From Arion vulgaris (taxonomy: Eukaryota; Mollusca; Gastropoda; Stylommatophora; Arionidae), in the NCBI GenBank assembly GCA_020796225.1, contig CM036756.1, positions 54,218,616-54,282,615 of the forward strand: DNA of 64,000 nt, read 5' to 3'. Shown piece after piece: positions 20,839 to 32,052 of the stretch (its first letter is position 1; every line of letters begins with the position of its first letter). A model generated the notes under the pieces. It worked only from the letters and a program-made list of their open reading frames with translations. It searched no databases and had not been told where the DNA came from. The translations under genes and the position numbers were made by a program.

Positions 20839-21596
20839 ATAAATCGGTCGCAGCAAACAACCTTGTCAAACGAAATTGTTTTTCTTGTGTGAAAATCTTG
20901 AAATTGAATTTCTATTTCAGAAACTTATGACTTTAAACTTACATCCTACTCTTATGATACATATGTCAGTTGACGAGACAGCGTATTAGAGGTTATGTAC
21001 AGATATCAAGTGTAACAACATGTGATCTGGAGAGAACTTAAGCCCAGGGCCGTGCGGTATATTTTCTCAGTATAGTGCAAGTTTTCGTAATGTCACCTCT
21101 TGAATTTTTTTCTTTAAAATAACCTTCAATTTTGATTTAGCTGCTTGCAGCTCCCTCCCTCCCTCCTTACAGTACCGCCTGATGCGGTCGCCTCTCTGTA
21201 TCATAGCACGGAACGCCCCTGATTAAGCCCCTGCAACGTGTCTTATATATTATAATTTTTAATTATCTGTTATAATAAACAGCTAGCATGCCTGCAGGTA
21301 CATGTCTATGTCATAACGTATTATATTTCTATAATATCTTTTACATCTCTGGAACAATTCGGATAGACAGCTCAAATGTCAGTTGTTCCGTTTTTACACA
21401 TGAAGTAAACATAGGTTTAATAGGTAAATGCACTCATTCAAAGACATATGAGAATCAACAAAACTAGCCTATCAAACACAATGTTAAAGGAAAGGATAGA
21501 TATTTCTATCTATATAGTTGATATCTAACCAGTTAAAGAGAGACAAATCAAATATTTACTTAGTTCTCTTATTATTGTTGTTAGAACTTTGTTTTC
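20839..21596. other. No gene recognised
   Basis: Contains a short (ccct)n run near 21153 and otherwise AT-rich sequence. Confidence 0.5.
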
Positions 21597-21868
21597 TTTT
21601 CATTCTAATGTATCATCCATCTTTTCATTCTAATGTATCATCCATCTTTTCATTCTAATGTATCATCCATCTTTTCATTCTAATGTATCATCCATCTTTT
21701 CATTCTAATGTATCATCCATCTTTTCATTCTAATGTATCATCCATCTTTTCATTCTAATGTATCATCCATCTTTTCATTCTAATGTATCATCCATCTTTT
21801 CATTCTAATGTATCATCCATCTTTTCATTCTAATGTATCATCCATCTTTTCATGCTAATGTATCATCT
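21597..21868. repeat. Minisatellite, 25-bp unit, about 11 copies
   Basis: Unit cattctaatgtatcatccat plus ctttt, almost perfectly homogeneous; the last copy has catgc. Confidence 0.97.
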
Positions 21869-21939
21869 AGCTTGCTGACACTGAATTCGGCCAACTAACT
21901 TTCTTAAAATGAAAACAGCCAGTCGACTTTGTAGAACGT

Positions 21940-22040
21940 AATCTGCGTGAAATGCATGTCCCTCCACATTTCTAACCCAAACATGCAGGAGGTAGACGGA
22001 TCAATTCCTTTCCTCAATTGTGAAACGTCGGTTGTGTGAA
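21940..22040 (+). repeat. Dispersed repeat shared with 49.95-50.04 kb
   Basis: 'acatttctaacccaaacatg-cag-aggt' and 'caattcctttcctca' align to 'acatttctatacccaagtatgcagaaggt' pieces and 'caaattcttttcttca' at 49965-50020 in the same orientation. Element type unknown. Confidence 0.45.
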
Positions 22041-22299
22041 AATCCCATTTTTGCAGTTTCGAAAATCGAGAGTTCTAATCATTGTGCTGTTCTGTCCTAC
22101 CTCTTCTGTCTTATTAACCCGTTCACTCAATTTTGTGTTCACTTCCCGATGTATTTATATTACAATGTATATTGATTTATCCAATATACTGGCTTTCTTC
22201 TTTAACCTTCGTCCCTAGGGGGATATAGGTCAGCAACCTGGACGGTCCAAACCTGTCTGTCCATGGTCATCTTTTTCAGATCTATCCTCTCTTCCTATT

Positions 22300-22686
22300 T
22301 TCTTGCATTATGTCTCCCTCCTTGCGATGTCCTTCTTCTTCCTCGAGTGGCGAACTATGAATTTTCTTGCATTATGTCTCCCTCCTTGCGATGTCCTTCT
22401 TCTTCCTCGAGTGGCGAGCTATGAATTTTCTTGCATTCTGTCTCCCTCCTTGCGATGCCCTTCTTCTTCCTCGGGTGACGAGCTGTGAATTTTCTTGCAT
22501 TATGTCTCCCTCCTTGCGATGCCCTTCTTCTTCCTCGGGTGACGAGCTATGAATTTGCTTGCATTATGTCTCCCTCCTTGCGATGCCCTTCTTCTTCCTC
22601 GGGTGACGAGCTATGAATTTTCTTGCATTCTGTCTCCCTCCTTGCGATGCCCTTCTTCTTCCTCGGGTGACGAGCTATGAATTTTC
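22300..22686. repeat. Minisatellite, about 64-bp unit, 6 copies
   Basis: Unit contains ttgcattatgtctccctcct, tgcgatgcccttcttcttcc and 'gacgagctatgaatt'. Confidence 0.95.
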
Positions 22687-22734
22687 TTGATTGTGGTTTC
22701 TGTAGCAATCTAGTGTTTCTGAAAGGTGTGGGGT

Positions 22735-22862
22735 AGCTAGCACCACGCCCAACCTCCCGGTTCGCCTCTTACGACGTGCATGGCAGATAACAGTGGTACT
22801 ATACTTTACACCCTTAATTTGGTTCCCGGTAACCACTCGGTCGCTATATACTGGCTTTGCGT
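22735..22862 (-). mobile_element. S3 SINE head region
   Basis: The minus strand reads 'cgaccgagtggttaccggg', 'gtgtaaagtatagtaccact', 'gccatgcacgtcgtaagagg'. Same head as 59200-59330 (+) and 60940-61042 (-). 'ccgagtggtta' resembles the A box of a Ser/Leu-type tRNA. Confidence 0.6.
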
Positions 22863-23339
22863 AATCTGAAAAACATACCACGAGCCATTACATCGGCTCT
22901 GAAAGACAAAGGGTACATAATATTCAGCAATGTCTGTTCCCTGGACGCCAGTAAGATGTTGTATGCTGTTTGTTTGAGTTAGTTCTTATCAACCGAGTTA
23001 GCCACTTTTTGTGATCTATGTGATTTGCGTCGAGAACGTGAGTACTTGTGCCCTCTTTAGGTTTCTGAAGAAATGTAGGAGAGACACGTACACATTTCAG
23101 CCCAAACCATGACAGTTGTATCAGATAATCTTATCTTCTGTCGACACAGGTACTAGTCTTCATGAAAACATGATGCTTTTGTTGTGTTCATAGTATCACG
23201 CATTTCACTGTTATAAATGATGATTATACCGACGGATAGAAATCCGGAAAATAGTTGACTTTATCATAAAAACACATTTGACGGTTTAATCATCCAAACA
23301 ACGATTGTAAGAAGATGAAGAAGTAGAAGAAGAAACTAT
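22863..23339. other. No gene recognised
   Basis: No coding motif or repeat found. Confidence 0.5.
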
Positions 23340-23740
23340 TACATGTGTTCTATCAGTTACAAGGATTTTCTCAATTTTGATCCATTGAAATATCAGTTGT
23401 TGTTCCTTCGCTGTGTCTATGAATTATTCTTCTTTGTCGTCACACTGCTACCGGGTTGTTGCCCAGTGTCGTGGTTTTCTGTTTCTATCGTGCGCTATTC
23501 TGGTGGCTTGGGTGATTGTTATTTTTGTTCTTTGACAGAATTCTGCTATGTCATTTAACCATCTTTTCGTGGTCTTCCTCTCGCCTTCTTTCATGATGAT
23601 CTGTTGTAGAAGACTCTGTATACTGTGGAGTTTGGATGTATTCTTATTAAGTCATTCTTTATTTCTCAATGTAATTCAAGCAACGTTCTGTGCCAACTTC
23701 CCTTCTTATACTGATGTTGGTGACTCTGTCTTTTCTGGTG
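23340..23740 (-). pseudogene. LINE RT C-terminal tail
   Basis: The minus strand reads KRWLNDIAEFCQRTKI, then ITQATRIAHDRNRKPRHWAT, the 'RW-DDI ... A--LAQDR--WR' end of LINE RTs. The copy at 44935-45435 aligns with it base for base over most of 23440-23650 and differs by a SINE insertion. Confidence 0.65.
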
Positions 23741-23920
23741 TTGTTTGTAACTTTTCGCTGGCAACGCATTTCACATGTAATTATAGTTTCTATGAATTTA
23801 ACATAATTAATTTCTCACTAACACTCCGTGATGCGGACAAAAGCGTTTTGTCATTAATATATCTTATCTCTAGTAATATATGTCCTCCAATCATTAGATG
23901 AGCATCGTATTGTTCTATAT

Positions 23921-24243
23921 AATAGTAAATAAATCGATTCATTGATTGACATAATAGTAAATAAATCGATTCATTGATTGACATAATAGTAAATAAATCG
24001 ATTCATTGATTGACATAATAGTAAATAAATCGATTCATTGATTGACATAATAGTAAATAAATCGATTCATTGATTGACATAATGGTAAATAAATCGATTC
24101 ATTGATTGACATAATAGTAAATACATCGATTCATTGATTGACATAATAGTAAATAAATCGATTCATTGATTGACATAATGGTAAATAAATCGATTCATTG
24201 ATTGACATAATAGTAAAGAAATCGATTCATTGATTGACATAAT
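23921..24243. repeat. Minisatellite, 32-bp unit, about 10 copies
   Basis: Unit attgattgacataatagtaa plus ataaatcgattc. It resembles the ATCA-type tail of S1 SINEs, so it may have grown from a retroposon tail. Confidence 0.96.
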
Positions 24244-24379
24244 ATTAAATAAATAGAACAGTTATTACAGTAAGCAATAATACTAAAGTAAAGACACAAG
24301 AAATAAATGTTTCTGATGAACTATGTGAATATTCTGTACAAATTACAATAACAAATGAAGATAGACGAAACTGTACATC

Positions 24380-24700
24380 GCTGGAGACAATAATTAAAAG
24401 ACGTAGATAAAGGTAGATTGGTCATGTATGTCGTATGCTAGATGGGACATTGGCTAGAACAGCTCTCCGATAGACAGCGGATGAAAAAAGGAGGCCTGGA
24501 CGTCCATGAGAAAACAGGAAGAAGATCTGTCTAGAGTTGACATAGTGTGGCCTGACATGGGAAACAATTGGTAGAATGGCAGCAATGGAAATTTCTTGTA
24601 GAAGCCTGATTTTTCAAACGGGACTGGAAGAGAATATAGATAGAGAAAGGCATAAGAAAACCAGAGACTGGAATCTGTAAATATATTCACATATTAAGGA
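24380..24700 (+). pseudogene. Decayed LINE RT C-terminal tail
   Basis: Blocks across frames: 'RLVMYVVC', 'GHVCRMLDGTLARTAL', 'KRRPGRPWENRKKI' and 'LTWPDMGNNW'. The 'PDMGNN' end matches another worn copy at 45690-45870. Numerous stops. Confidence 0.55.
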
Positions 24701-24784
24701 AAGTGTGGTAACAACAAATGGTGGTGCCGGCGAGAATATCAACAAATGGATACATAAAACCGGAGTTACATTTGCTAATGTAAA

Positions 24785-25030
24785 CTTCTTCTTCTTCTTC
24801 TAACGTTCCATATCGACCACTTATTAAACCACTCTGGATGATTTGTATGTGATCTGATCCTAAGATCGGTTGTACTTGTGCCAGTTATGCGCCTACAAGT
24901 AGGCCAGCACATCCGGTTTTTATTTACTAGGGTAGATTACCTAGGCCCATACCTCAGTGTACCTCTTATGACATATCTTGCAGGTCGCAGTGTTACTATT
25001 CTTTGCTCCCCTTGCGAACCCCGGCAACGT
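24785..25030 (-). mobile_element. S3 SINE
   Basis: Minus-strand copy: the GAA tail (cttcttcttctt at 24787-24798) precedes 'aacgttccatatcgaccact', 'gtatgtgatctgatcctaag' and 'cttttatttactag-like' sequence, ending 'ttcgcaaggggagcaaagaa' (complement at about 25000-25020). Confidence 0.75.
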
Positions 25031-25162
25031 ACGGGCTGTTCAAGACAACAACATTTGGAGATCTCAGTACAATATGTTCTTCTTCTTCTTCTACTTCTTC
25101 TTGATTTTCTCTAATTCTGTTTTGCCTGACAGCTTCCAGGATAAGAAGAGATTTCTAAAACG

Positions 25163-25362
25163 AGCTTTTCTGTTCGCTTCATCAATAGTATTTTTCACCT
25201 GTTATTTCTGTTAGCTTCATCAATAGTATTTTTCACCTGTTATTTCTGTTCGCTTCATCAATATTATTTTTCACCTGTTATTTCTGTTAGCTTCATCAAT
25301 AGTATTTTTCACCTGTTATTTCTGTTCGCTTCATCAATAGTATTTTTCACCTGTTATTTCTG
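25163..25362. repeat. Minisatellite, 38-bp unit, 5 copies
   Basis: Unit ttctgttcgcttcatcaata plus gtatttttcacctgttat; copies alternate ttcg and ttag. Confidence 0.96.
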
Positions 25363-25990
25363 GAGCCCTCGTTTGCTGTCTGATTGTTGTATCCACTGTA
25401 TCGGAATAACATTGACTCTGATGTGCACTTTCTGTTGGTAATCTGCTTATGTGACCAAACGATTACATTTATTACATCTTGATGAAGTTTAGTACTGGTG
25501 TTGTACACACATTTTCCCCCCTGATATCTTCATTTCTAAACCAGCCTCTTCTTGATACTCCCAGCACTCTTTCTACGCATATACTTAATTTATGTCTTGT
25601 CTCTCAACTGTAACTCGGGGCTGCGTGTTATAGATATACGATAAATTAATGAATATGGAGCATGAACTGTGCAGTGGTGTAGATTACGTTAACCTTGAAC
25701 TTGACCCACTTCTTTCACAATAAATAGTCAGTTAAAGCAAACCAGTAGTCTGTAGTTGGTGTTCAGTCAAGGTCGACATTGTCTCAGCAGCGTAATTCAT
25801 TGAAACGACGAATTCTTGCCAAATTGTTCACATATCTTTCAAATTAAATCAGGGTCCCTCGATGGTGCTATGTAATTTGTGCACTGCGGCTGATATCTTT
25901 CTGTGTAGAAAAAATAACGGAGTACACAATAGTGAATACTGAACCTCAAATGGTCGATTTCAGACCCAATACACAAATAAGACAAGAGAC
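25363..25990. other. Mostly unannotated; partial S1 SINE 3' region at about 25850-25925
   Basis: 'cagggtccctcgatggtgct' and 'gtgcactgcggctgatatct' match the 3' half of S1 in plus orientation. Nothing else recognised. Confidence 0.45.
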
Positions 25991-25994
25991 CAAG

Positions 25995-26279
25995 CAAGAA
26001 AATGTATCAAATTTTATAAGAAAGCGCCGCTGAACTACATCGGCCACACACTTAGAATGGATGAGAGAAGACTCCTTACCAATCCCTCATATGGACACCA
26101 GAGGGAAAAAGAAAACGAGGAAGACCAAGAGAGACTCTGGTAGAACCATCACCAGAGAAGGCTCAACGATGGGCCTAGTAAACATTAAAGACCTAAAACA
26201 GATAGCAACGAACCGCGAGACATGGAGAACTATGACCTCTGCCCTATGCGCCGCCCACAGGCCCAAGAGGAAAGACTAA
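25995..26279 (+). pseudogene. LINE RT C-terminal tail
   Basis: FYKKAPLNYIGHTLRMDE, then RGKKKTRKTKRDSGRTITR and LKQIATNRETWRTMTSALCA before a stop. The GKR-RGRP block is weakened to RGKKKTRKTK and preceded by a frameshift. Followed by (actaa)n. Confidence 0.7.
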
Positions 26280-26334
26280 CTAACTAACACAATAGTTATT
26301 CAACGACGTGCAATGATAATGATATAAATCAATC

Positions 26335-26415
26335 GATCTTCTTCTTCAATGATCCAGCGGCACTTCTACTCAATGCTAAGTAGACAACTCTGCTCAATGC
26401 TAAGATGACATAGTG
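26335..26415 (-). repeat. LINE 3'-end fragment
   Basis: 'cttcttcttcaatgatccag' and 'cggcact' match the complement of the 3' end of the LINE family at 7150-7605 and 32.0-33.9 kb. A short local duplication of 'ctcaatgctaag' resembles the start of the 55-bp 3' UTR repeats there. Confidence 0.55.
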
Positions 26416-26517
26416 TTGTAGAACTGGTGATGCGACTGTGCATTTTCTACTTACCCAGAACAGGTGCCGGTATTGAACGGCTCTATTTCTATTGTACTAG
26501 TGAGATTTCTGGCCTGC

Positions 26518-28970
26518 TCAATGATACAATAACTACTGTAGGACTCTCTGTCTTGCTCAATGATACAATAACTACTGTAGGACTCACTGTCCTGCTCAAT
26601 GATACAATAACTACTGTAGGACTCACTGTCTTGCTCAATGATACAATAACTACTGTAGGACTCACTGTCCTGCTCAATGATACAATAACTACTGTAGGAC
26701 TCTCTGTCTTGCTCAATGATACAATAACTACTGTAGGACTCACTGTCCTGCTCAATGATACAATAACTACTGTAGGACTCTCTGTCTTGCTCAATGATAC
26801 AATAACTACTGTATGACTCACTGTCTTGCTCAATGATACAATAACTACTGTAGGACTCACTGTCCTGCTCAATGATACAATAACTACTGTAGGACTCTCT
26901 GTCTTGCTCAATGATACAATAACTACTGTAGGACTCTCTGTCTTGCTCAATGATACAATAACTACTGTATGACTCTCTGTCCTGCTCAATGATACAATAA
27001 CTACTGTAAGACTCTCTGTCATGCTTAATGATACAATAACTACAGTAGGACTCACTGTCCTGCTCAATGATACAATAACTACTGTATGACTCACTGTCCT
27101 GCTCAATGATACAATAACTACTGTAAGACTCTCTGTCCTGCTCAATGATACAATAACTACTGTAAGACTCTCTGTCCTGCTCAATGATACAATAACTACT
27201 GTAAGACTCTCTGTCCTTCTCAATGATACAATAACTACTGTATGACTCTCTGTCCTGCTCAATGATACAATAACTACTGTAAGACTCTCTGTCCTGCTCA
27301 ATGATACAATAACTACTGTAAGACTCTCTGTCCTGCTCAATGATACAATAACTACTGTAAGACTCTCTGTCCTGCTCAATGATACAATAACTACTGTAAG
27401 ACTCTCTGTCCTGCTCAATGATACAATAACTACTGTAAGACTCTCTGTCCTGCTCAATGATACAATAACTACAGTAGGACTCACTGTCCTGCTCAATGAT
27501 ACAATAACTACTGTATGACTCACTGTCCTGCTCAATGATACAATAACTACTGTAAGACTCTGTCCTGCTCAATGATACAATAACTACTGAAGACTCCTGT
27601 CCTGCTCAATGATACAATAACTACTGTAAGACTCTCTGTCCTTCTCAATGATACAATAACTACTGTATGACTCTCTGTCCTGCTCAATGATACAATAACT
27701 ACTGTAAGACTCTCTGTCCTGCTCAATGATACAATAACTACTGTAGGATTCTCTGTTTTGCTCAATGATACAATAACTACTGTAAGAATCTCTGTCCTGC
27801 TCAATGATACAATAACTACTGTATGACTCTCTGTCCTGCTCAATGATACAATAACTGCTGTAAGACTCTCTGTCCTGCTCAATGATACAATAACTACTGT
27901 AAGACTCTCTGTCCTGCTCAATGATACAATAACTACTGTAAGACTCTCTGTCCTGCTCAATGATACAATAACTACTGTAAGACTCTCTGTCCTGCTCAAT
28001 GATACAATAACTACTGTATGACTCTCTGTCCTGCTCAATGATACAATAACTACTGTAAGACTCTCTGTCCTGCTCAATGATACAATAACTACTGTAAGAC
28101 TCTCTGTCCTGCTCAATGATACAATAACTACTGTAAGACTCTCTGTCCTGCTCAATGATACAATAACTACTGTAAGACTCTCTGTCCTGCTCAATGATAC
28201 AATAACTACTGTAAGACTCTCTGTCCTGCTCAATGATACAATAACTACTGTAAGACTCTCTGTCCTTCTCAATGATACAATAACTACTGTATGACTCTCT
28301 GTCCTGCTCAATGATTCAATAACTACTGTAAGACTCCCTGTCCTTCTCAATGATACAATAACTACTGTAAGACTCTCTGTCCTGCTCAATGATACAATAA
28401 CTACTGTAAGACTCTCTGTCCTTCTCAATGATACAATAACTACTGTATGACTCTCTGTCCTGCTCAATGATACAATAACTACTGTATGACTCTCTGTCCT
28501 GCTCAATGATACAATAACTACTGTATGACTCTCTGTCCTTCTCAATGATACAATAACTACTGTATGACTCTCTGTCCTGCTCAATGATACAATAACTACT
28601 GTAAGACTCTCTGTCCTTCTCAATGATACAATAACTACTGTATGACTCTCTGTCTGCTCAATGATACAATAACTACTGTATGACTCTCTGTCCTGCTCAA
28701 TGATACAATAACTACTGTAAGACTCTCTGTCCTTCTCAATGATACAATAACTACTGTATGACTCTCTGTCCTTCTCAATGATACAATAACTACTGTATGA
28801 CTCTCTCTCCTGCTCAATGATACAATAACTACTGTAAGACTCTCTGTCCTGCTCAATGATACAATAACTACAGTAGGACTCACTGTCCTGCTCAATGATA
28901 CAATAACTACTGTATGACTCTCTGTCCTGCTCAATGATACAATAACTACTGTATGACTCTCTTAGTCCTG
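26518..28970. repeat. Minisatellite, 39-bp unit, about 62 copies
   Basis: Unit ctcaatgatacaataactac plus tgtaagactctctgtcctg. The largest copy number in the window. Variants at four sites (g/t/a after tgta, cact/ctct, ctg/ttg/ttc) are regionally sorted: 'aggactcactgtcc' prevails left of 27000 and 'aagactctctgtcc' to the right. The minus-strand frames of 350-370 residues are artefacts of the 13-codon period. The array ends 40 bp before the DNA transposon. Confidence 0.98.
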
Positions 28971-29011
28971 CTCGTGTACTACTATACTATAGACTTTATT
29001 TAATCTGTTTA

Positions 29012-29037
29012 GGGCCATCCATAAATTATGTCAACAA
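29012..29037. repeat. Left terminal inverted repeat
   Basis: Perfect 26-bp partner of 31351-31376. Confidence 0.93.
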
Positions 29038-29237
29038 AATAGGGGGTCTGGAAAAGTTTGACAATTGTTGACATGGGGGCAAGAATAAATTGACGTCAAC
29101 AATGTCATTTTTATTTTAACCGGATTGAGCTCTTTCCAAGGAAGTTATAGTCTTTTGGCATCAATGCATCATATTATTATGTGTTTATCTTCAATGTAGA
29201 CTGCTGTTAGACTAACCACATATGGTATTAATCCAAT

Positions 29238-30461
29238 ATGTGTCCTGATCTCGGCAGTAAATTGAAGATTCGACAGAAAGCTGGCCGACCAACAATTGAA
29301 GAAGATCAGCCACTACTTTCAAAAACAATTGTTGACATTGCGTTATATGGGTCTGCTGCTCATGAGAAAAGACCGAGTGATATTTATCGCAGTGTCAGAA
29401 CTCTCGATGATTTAACAGAACAACTGAAGAATGAAGGTTTTCAAATAAACAGAAGTGCTGCTTACACTCGGCTAATGCCAAAACGAAGTTTATCATCGGA
29501 GGGGAAACGTCATGTAACAACTGTGCCAGTGAAATTAATTAGAGCACAAAATGATGCACACTCAAAGCACATTGATGGAAGATTTTGTACGGCTACTCTG
29601 AATCACCTTGAAGAAGTTGACTCTATGTTGGGACCGGGAGAAGTATGCTTCATCAGCCAAGATGACAAAGCCAGATTGATTGGATTGACAGCAGCTAACA
29701 AGCAGGCTCCACTTTTAATGCATGTCGAATACCGCGTAACCTTGCCAGACCATGACTGGGTTGTAGCAGCCAAACACAAACTCATCCCATCTGTTTATGC
29801 TGACATTGAAATCCAAAAAGATGGTTTGGGCAAACCTGAAGCTGTAACTTATTCAGGCCCTACATACATAGCCATTAGGTCAGGCAAGCATTGCTCATCG
29901 TCAGCCTATGCTCATGGGCTGGACTATGAAAGGCTGCTTGAATTGGAAGAGTTTGACATTATAACTAAAGATCAAAGCAACAAGTTGGTCAAACCTGTTC
30001 TCATGTTGTCTGTTGATGGTGGACCGGATGAAAATCCAAGGTATCAAAAAGTCATCGATGCGGCAATTCATCATTTTCTGAAGCAGAACCTTGATGCATT
30101 GTTCGTTGCAACGAATGCACCTGGCAGAAGTGCATTTAATCGAGTAGAAAGGCGGATGGCTCCTTTGAGCCGAGAACTGTCAGGCCTAATTCTGCCACAT
30201 GAGCATTTTGGAAGCCACCTTGACTCACAAGGTAGAACAATTGATGAGGAATTGGAAAAATCAAATTTCAAATATGCTGGTGAAACATTGTCAGAAGTGT
30301 GGACACAAGTCACTCTGGACAATTTTCCAACAGTCGCAGAGTATATTGTGCCTGAAGTGTCTGAACTTGAGACAGAAAGTTTGCTAACTAAAGATCAAGA
30401 TTGGTACAAAAACCATGTAAGAACAAGTCAATACTTTTTTGCAAATTGTGAAATGCCATAA
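29238..30461 (+). CDS. DDE-like transposase, main open part (407 aa)
   Basis: Starts at the first ATG after the left TIR and is open for 407 codons, the longest non-repetitive frame in the window. The N-terminus (about residues 1-100) carries KLKIRQKAGRPTIEEDQP and a helix-rich stretch like a DNA-binding region. Acidic positions spaced as in a DDE catalytic core are D142 or D143 (FISQDDKA), D260 (LSVDGGPDENPRY) and E304 (FNRVERRMAPL); assigning them as catalytic is inference. The frame ends just after a T6 run at 30435-30440 with TAA TGA, but homologous-looking sequence carries on for about 200 more codons, so the stop is probably secondary. It lies between the TIRs and is the only coding region of the element. 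Base composition is like the flanks. Product identity is 'transposase-like'; the family is not named. Confidence 0.8.
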   Translation: MCPDLGSKLKIRQKAGRPTIEEDQPLLSKTIVDIALYGSAAHEKRPSDIYRSVRTLDDLTEQLKNEGFQINRSAAYTRLMPKRSLSSEGKRHVTTVPVKLIRAQNDAHSKHIDGRFCTATLNHLEEVDSMLGPGEVCFISQDDKARLIGLTAANKQAPLLMHVEYRVTLPDHDWVVAAKHKLIPSVYADIEIQKDGLGKPEAVTYSGPTYIAIRSGKHCSSSAYAHGLDYERLLELEEFDIITKDQSNKLVKPVLMLSVDGGPDENPRYQKVIDAAIHHFLKQNLDALFVATNAPGRSAFNRVERRMAPLSRELSGLILPHEHFGSHLDSQGRTIDEELEKSNFKYAGETLSEVWTQVTLDNFPTVAEYIVPEVSELETESLLTKDQDWYKNHVRTSQYFFANCEMP

Positions 30462-31061
30462 TGAAAATTGTGCCAGCCAATTCGAAGCTCATATTTTGAT
30501 ATTGTTGCCGATAGATTCCTTCCACCACCAATTCCAGTCTGCCAGACTACTGGAGGCCTTAAAGCACCTGAAGCATCTGAGAGCGACTTGCACAGATTTC
30601 CTTCTCTTTTCTTCAACCAGTCTTTGAAACTTGATAACATGTTATCTCGATCTGCAAAGGCATTCAAAATTCTTCCATATGATCTATATTGTCCTTCCAT
30701 TCAGTCGTCGTTGGTTGAACGAATTTGCAAAATCTGTCACCTCTATGTTGCTTCACAAGTCATGTTGAAGAAGCATGTTCAACTGCACCGACAACGTGAT
30801 CTTGGACCTGGGCAATTAGCACATGCACCTCCTCAACCACAACGTATTCGGCCAGTGCAAGTGGCTGCAAAAAGGCACATAGAACTGATGGCATTTATTG
30901 CTCATAGAGAGATGTTAAGCGCAGAATGGTTAGACGAAGATGATGTAGACTTGTCTGATATGTTGGTTCCAGAAGGTGACATCAATGATAAATCAGCGAC
31001 AATGCCCATTGTAACAATAGAGGAACATTTGGCTTCTCCGTGGGAAGATGATAGAAGATAG
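30462..31061 (+). pseudogene. Transposase C-terminal part with C2H2 zinc finger
   Basis: Same frame as the upstream part, open from 30465 to the stop at 31061 (about 197 codons). Between the halves, about 30439-30472 reads LQIVKCHNENCAS in the +1 frame, so two small offsetting indels appear to have broken one continuous protein. Further on are RSSYFDIVADRFLPPPIPV and a finger with Cys at 30726 and 30735 and His at 30774 and 30786, spacing C-x2-C-x12-H-x3-H. The tail is acidic (DEDDVDLSDM). The finger probably binds DNA or metal in the transposase. The whole gene would be about 610 residues. Confidence 0.7.
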
Positions 31062-31350
31062 AACAATTTGAAAACTGACGGCAAAATAGGCCTATAAAGT
31101 AGTCTGTTTATAAATTCAAAGTTTAGTCAATTTGAAATATGTTAAACAATGTAAAAAGTGTAATATAATTAATTAATAATTTGTGCAGACCTTTTATTTT
31201 ATTTCTGCATTAATATTTAAGTACTAAGCGAGTCGTATAAAATACGGTTCGTCTATTTGGGTAAATATTTGTTGACATAATTTTATTAGGGGTCGCTGGA
31301 AGTTTGACAGTAGTTGACAAGGGGAGAGGGGGTCAAATATTGCCTAAAAG

Positions 31351-31376
31351 TTGTTGACATAATTTATGGATGGCCC
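31351..31376. repeat. Right terminal inverted repeat
   Basis: Complement of the left end. A second copy, with one changed base (ggctcc), is at about 36454-36478 because the tandem duplication includes this end. Confidence 0.93.
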
Positions 31377-31575
31377 CTTGCCTAATCCTGAGTTGCCAAG
31401 CAGCGTCAGTATTTACTGATGATGTCAACAAATTCGTCATATTCATCATCATCGTTGTTAGGGACATTGCAGATGGAATAACTTTGAAAGTTTATGTTGT
31501 TTTCCATTGTTTTCCTTACGGTAACTGTCATGATTCTCTCTTAGATGTAGTTTGTGCTTAGTATAAACTTACCTT

Positions 31576-32025
31576 CGATTGATTGACTGATTTGATAGAA
31601 CGATCATCTTTGCACTTCGGCGAGTAACCATATGTGCTCCGATCTCTTTCTTGCTCAGGCAGATCTTAGCTGCAGTGCACGAACTCCGTAGCACCGGCTA
31701 GGGTCCCTATGTAATTTTTATTTGGGAAGAAGGTGAAAATATTTTGTAGGAATTTTATTTTAAATCTTTTTCTAATGACTTTTGCCCAGGCAGGGGCTTT
31801 CCAGCCTGCTGTTCTCGATTTGGAACTGACAATGGTACTTTTATGTGCTAAAATTGAACCCGTACCTACGTTTTATCGTCCGTCTCTGATGTGACTAGGA
31901 ACTCGATCTCACCTACACTGAGATCAGGATCTCTGGAAAAATATACCGTTGGCTCCACGAGGGAGCGAACCGGTTATTTTTGGCACGAGAGGCGTGGACC
32001 TAACCTCTATCCTGTTTGCAGAATA
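31576..32025 (-). mobile_element. S1 SINE (unit 1)
   Basis: Tail complement 'gattgattgactgatttgat', then 'cagctgcagtgcacgaactc'-like and 'aggaactcgatctcacctac' blocks, and the tRNA-like head complement with B box 'gggagcgaacc' at about 31960-31975. Full length or nearly so. Confidence 0.82.
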
Positions 32026-32052
32026 TATCATTCTTCTTCTTCTTCTTCAATG

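Larger units (their letters stand above)
29012..31376 (+). mobile_element. DNA transposon with 26-bp terminal inverted repeats
   Basis: The left end gggccatccataaattatgt... (29012-29037) is the exact complement of the right end (31351-31376), 26 of 26 bases. Inside each end is a subterminal direct repeat: about 29040-29082 ('ggaaaagtttgacaattgtt') and 31287-31330 ('ggaagtttgacagtagttga'), plausible transposase-binding sites. Between them lies one long transposase-like coding region on the plus strand. Flanks show no clear TSD (…gttta / cttg…), perhaps because the right flank was moved by the adjacent duplication. I cannot place it in a superfamily from memory with confidence. Confidence 0.85.

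Noticed and set aside
26451..28934. Long minus-strand frames of 350-373 residues as repeat proteins
   Set aside because: They follow only from the 39-bp period; several frames are open at once and no start context, domain or signal is present.
29603..30700. Minus-strand frames opposite the transposase
   Set aside because: Shadows of the plus-strand coding region; no motifs.
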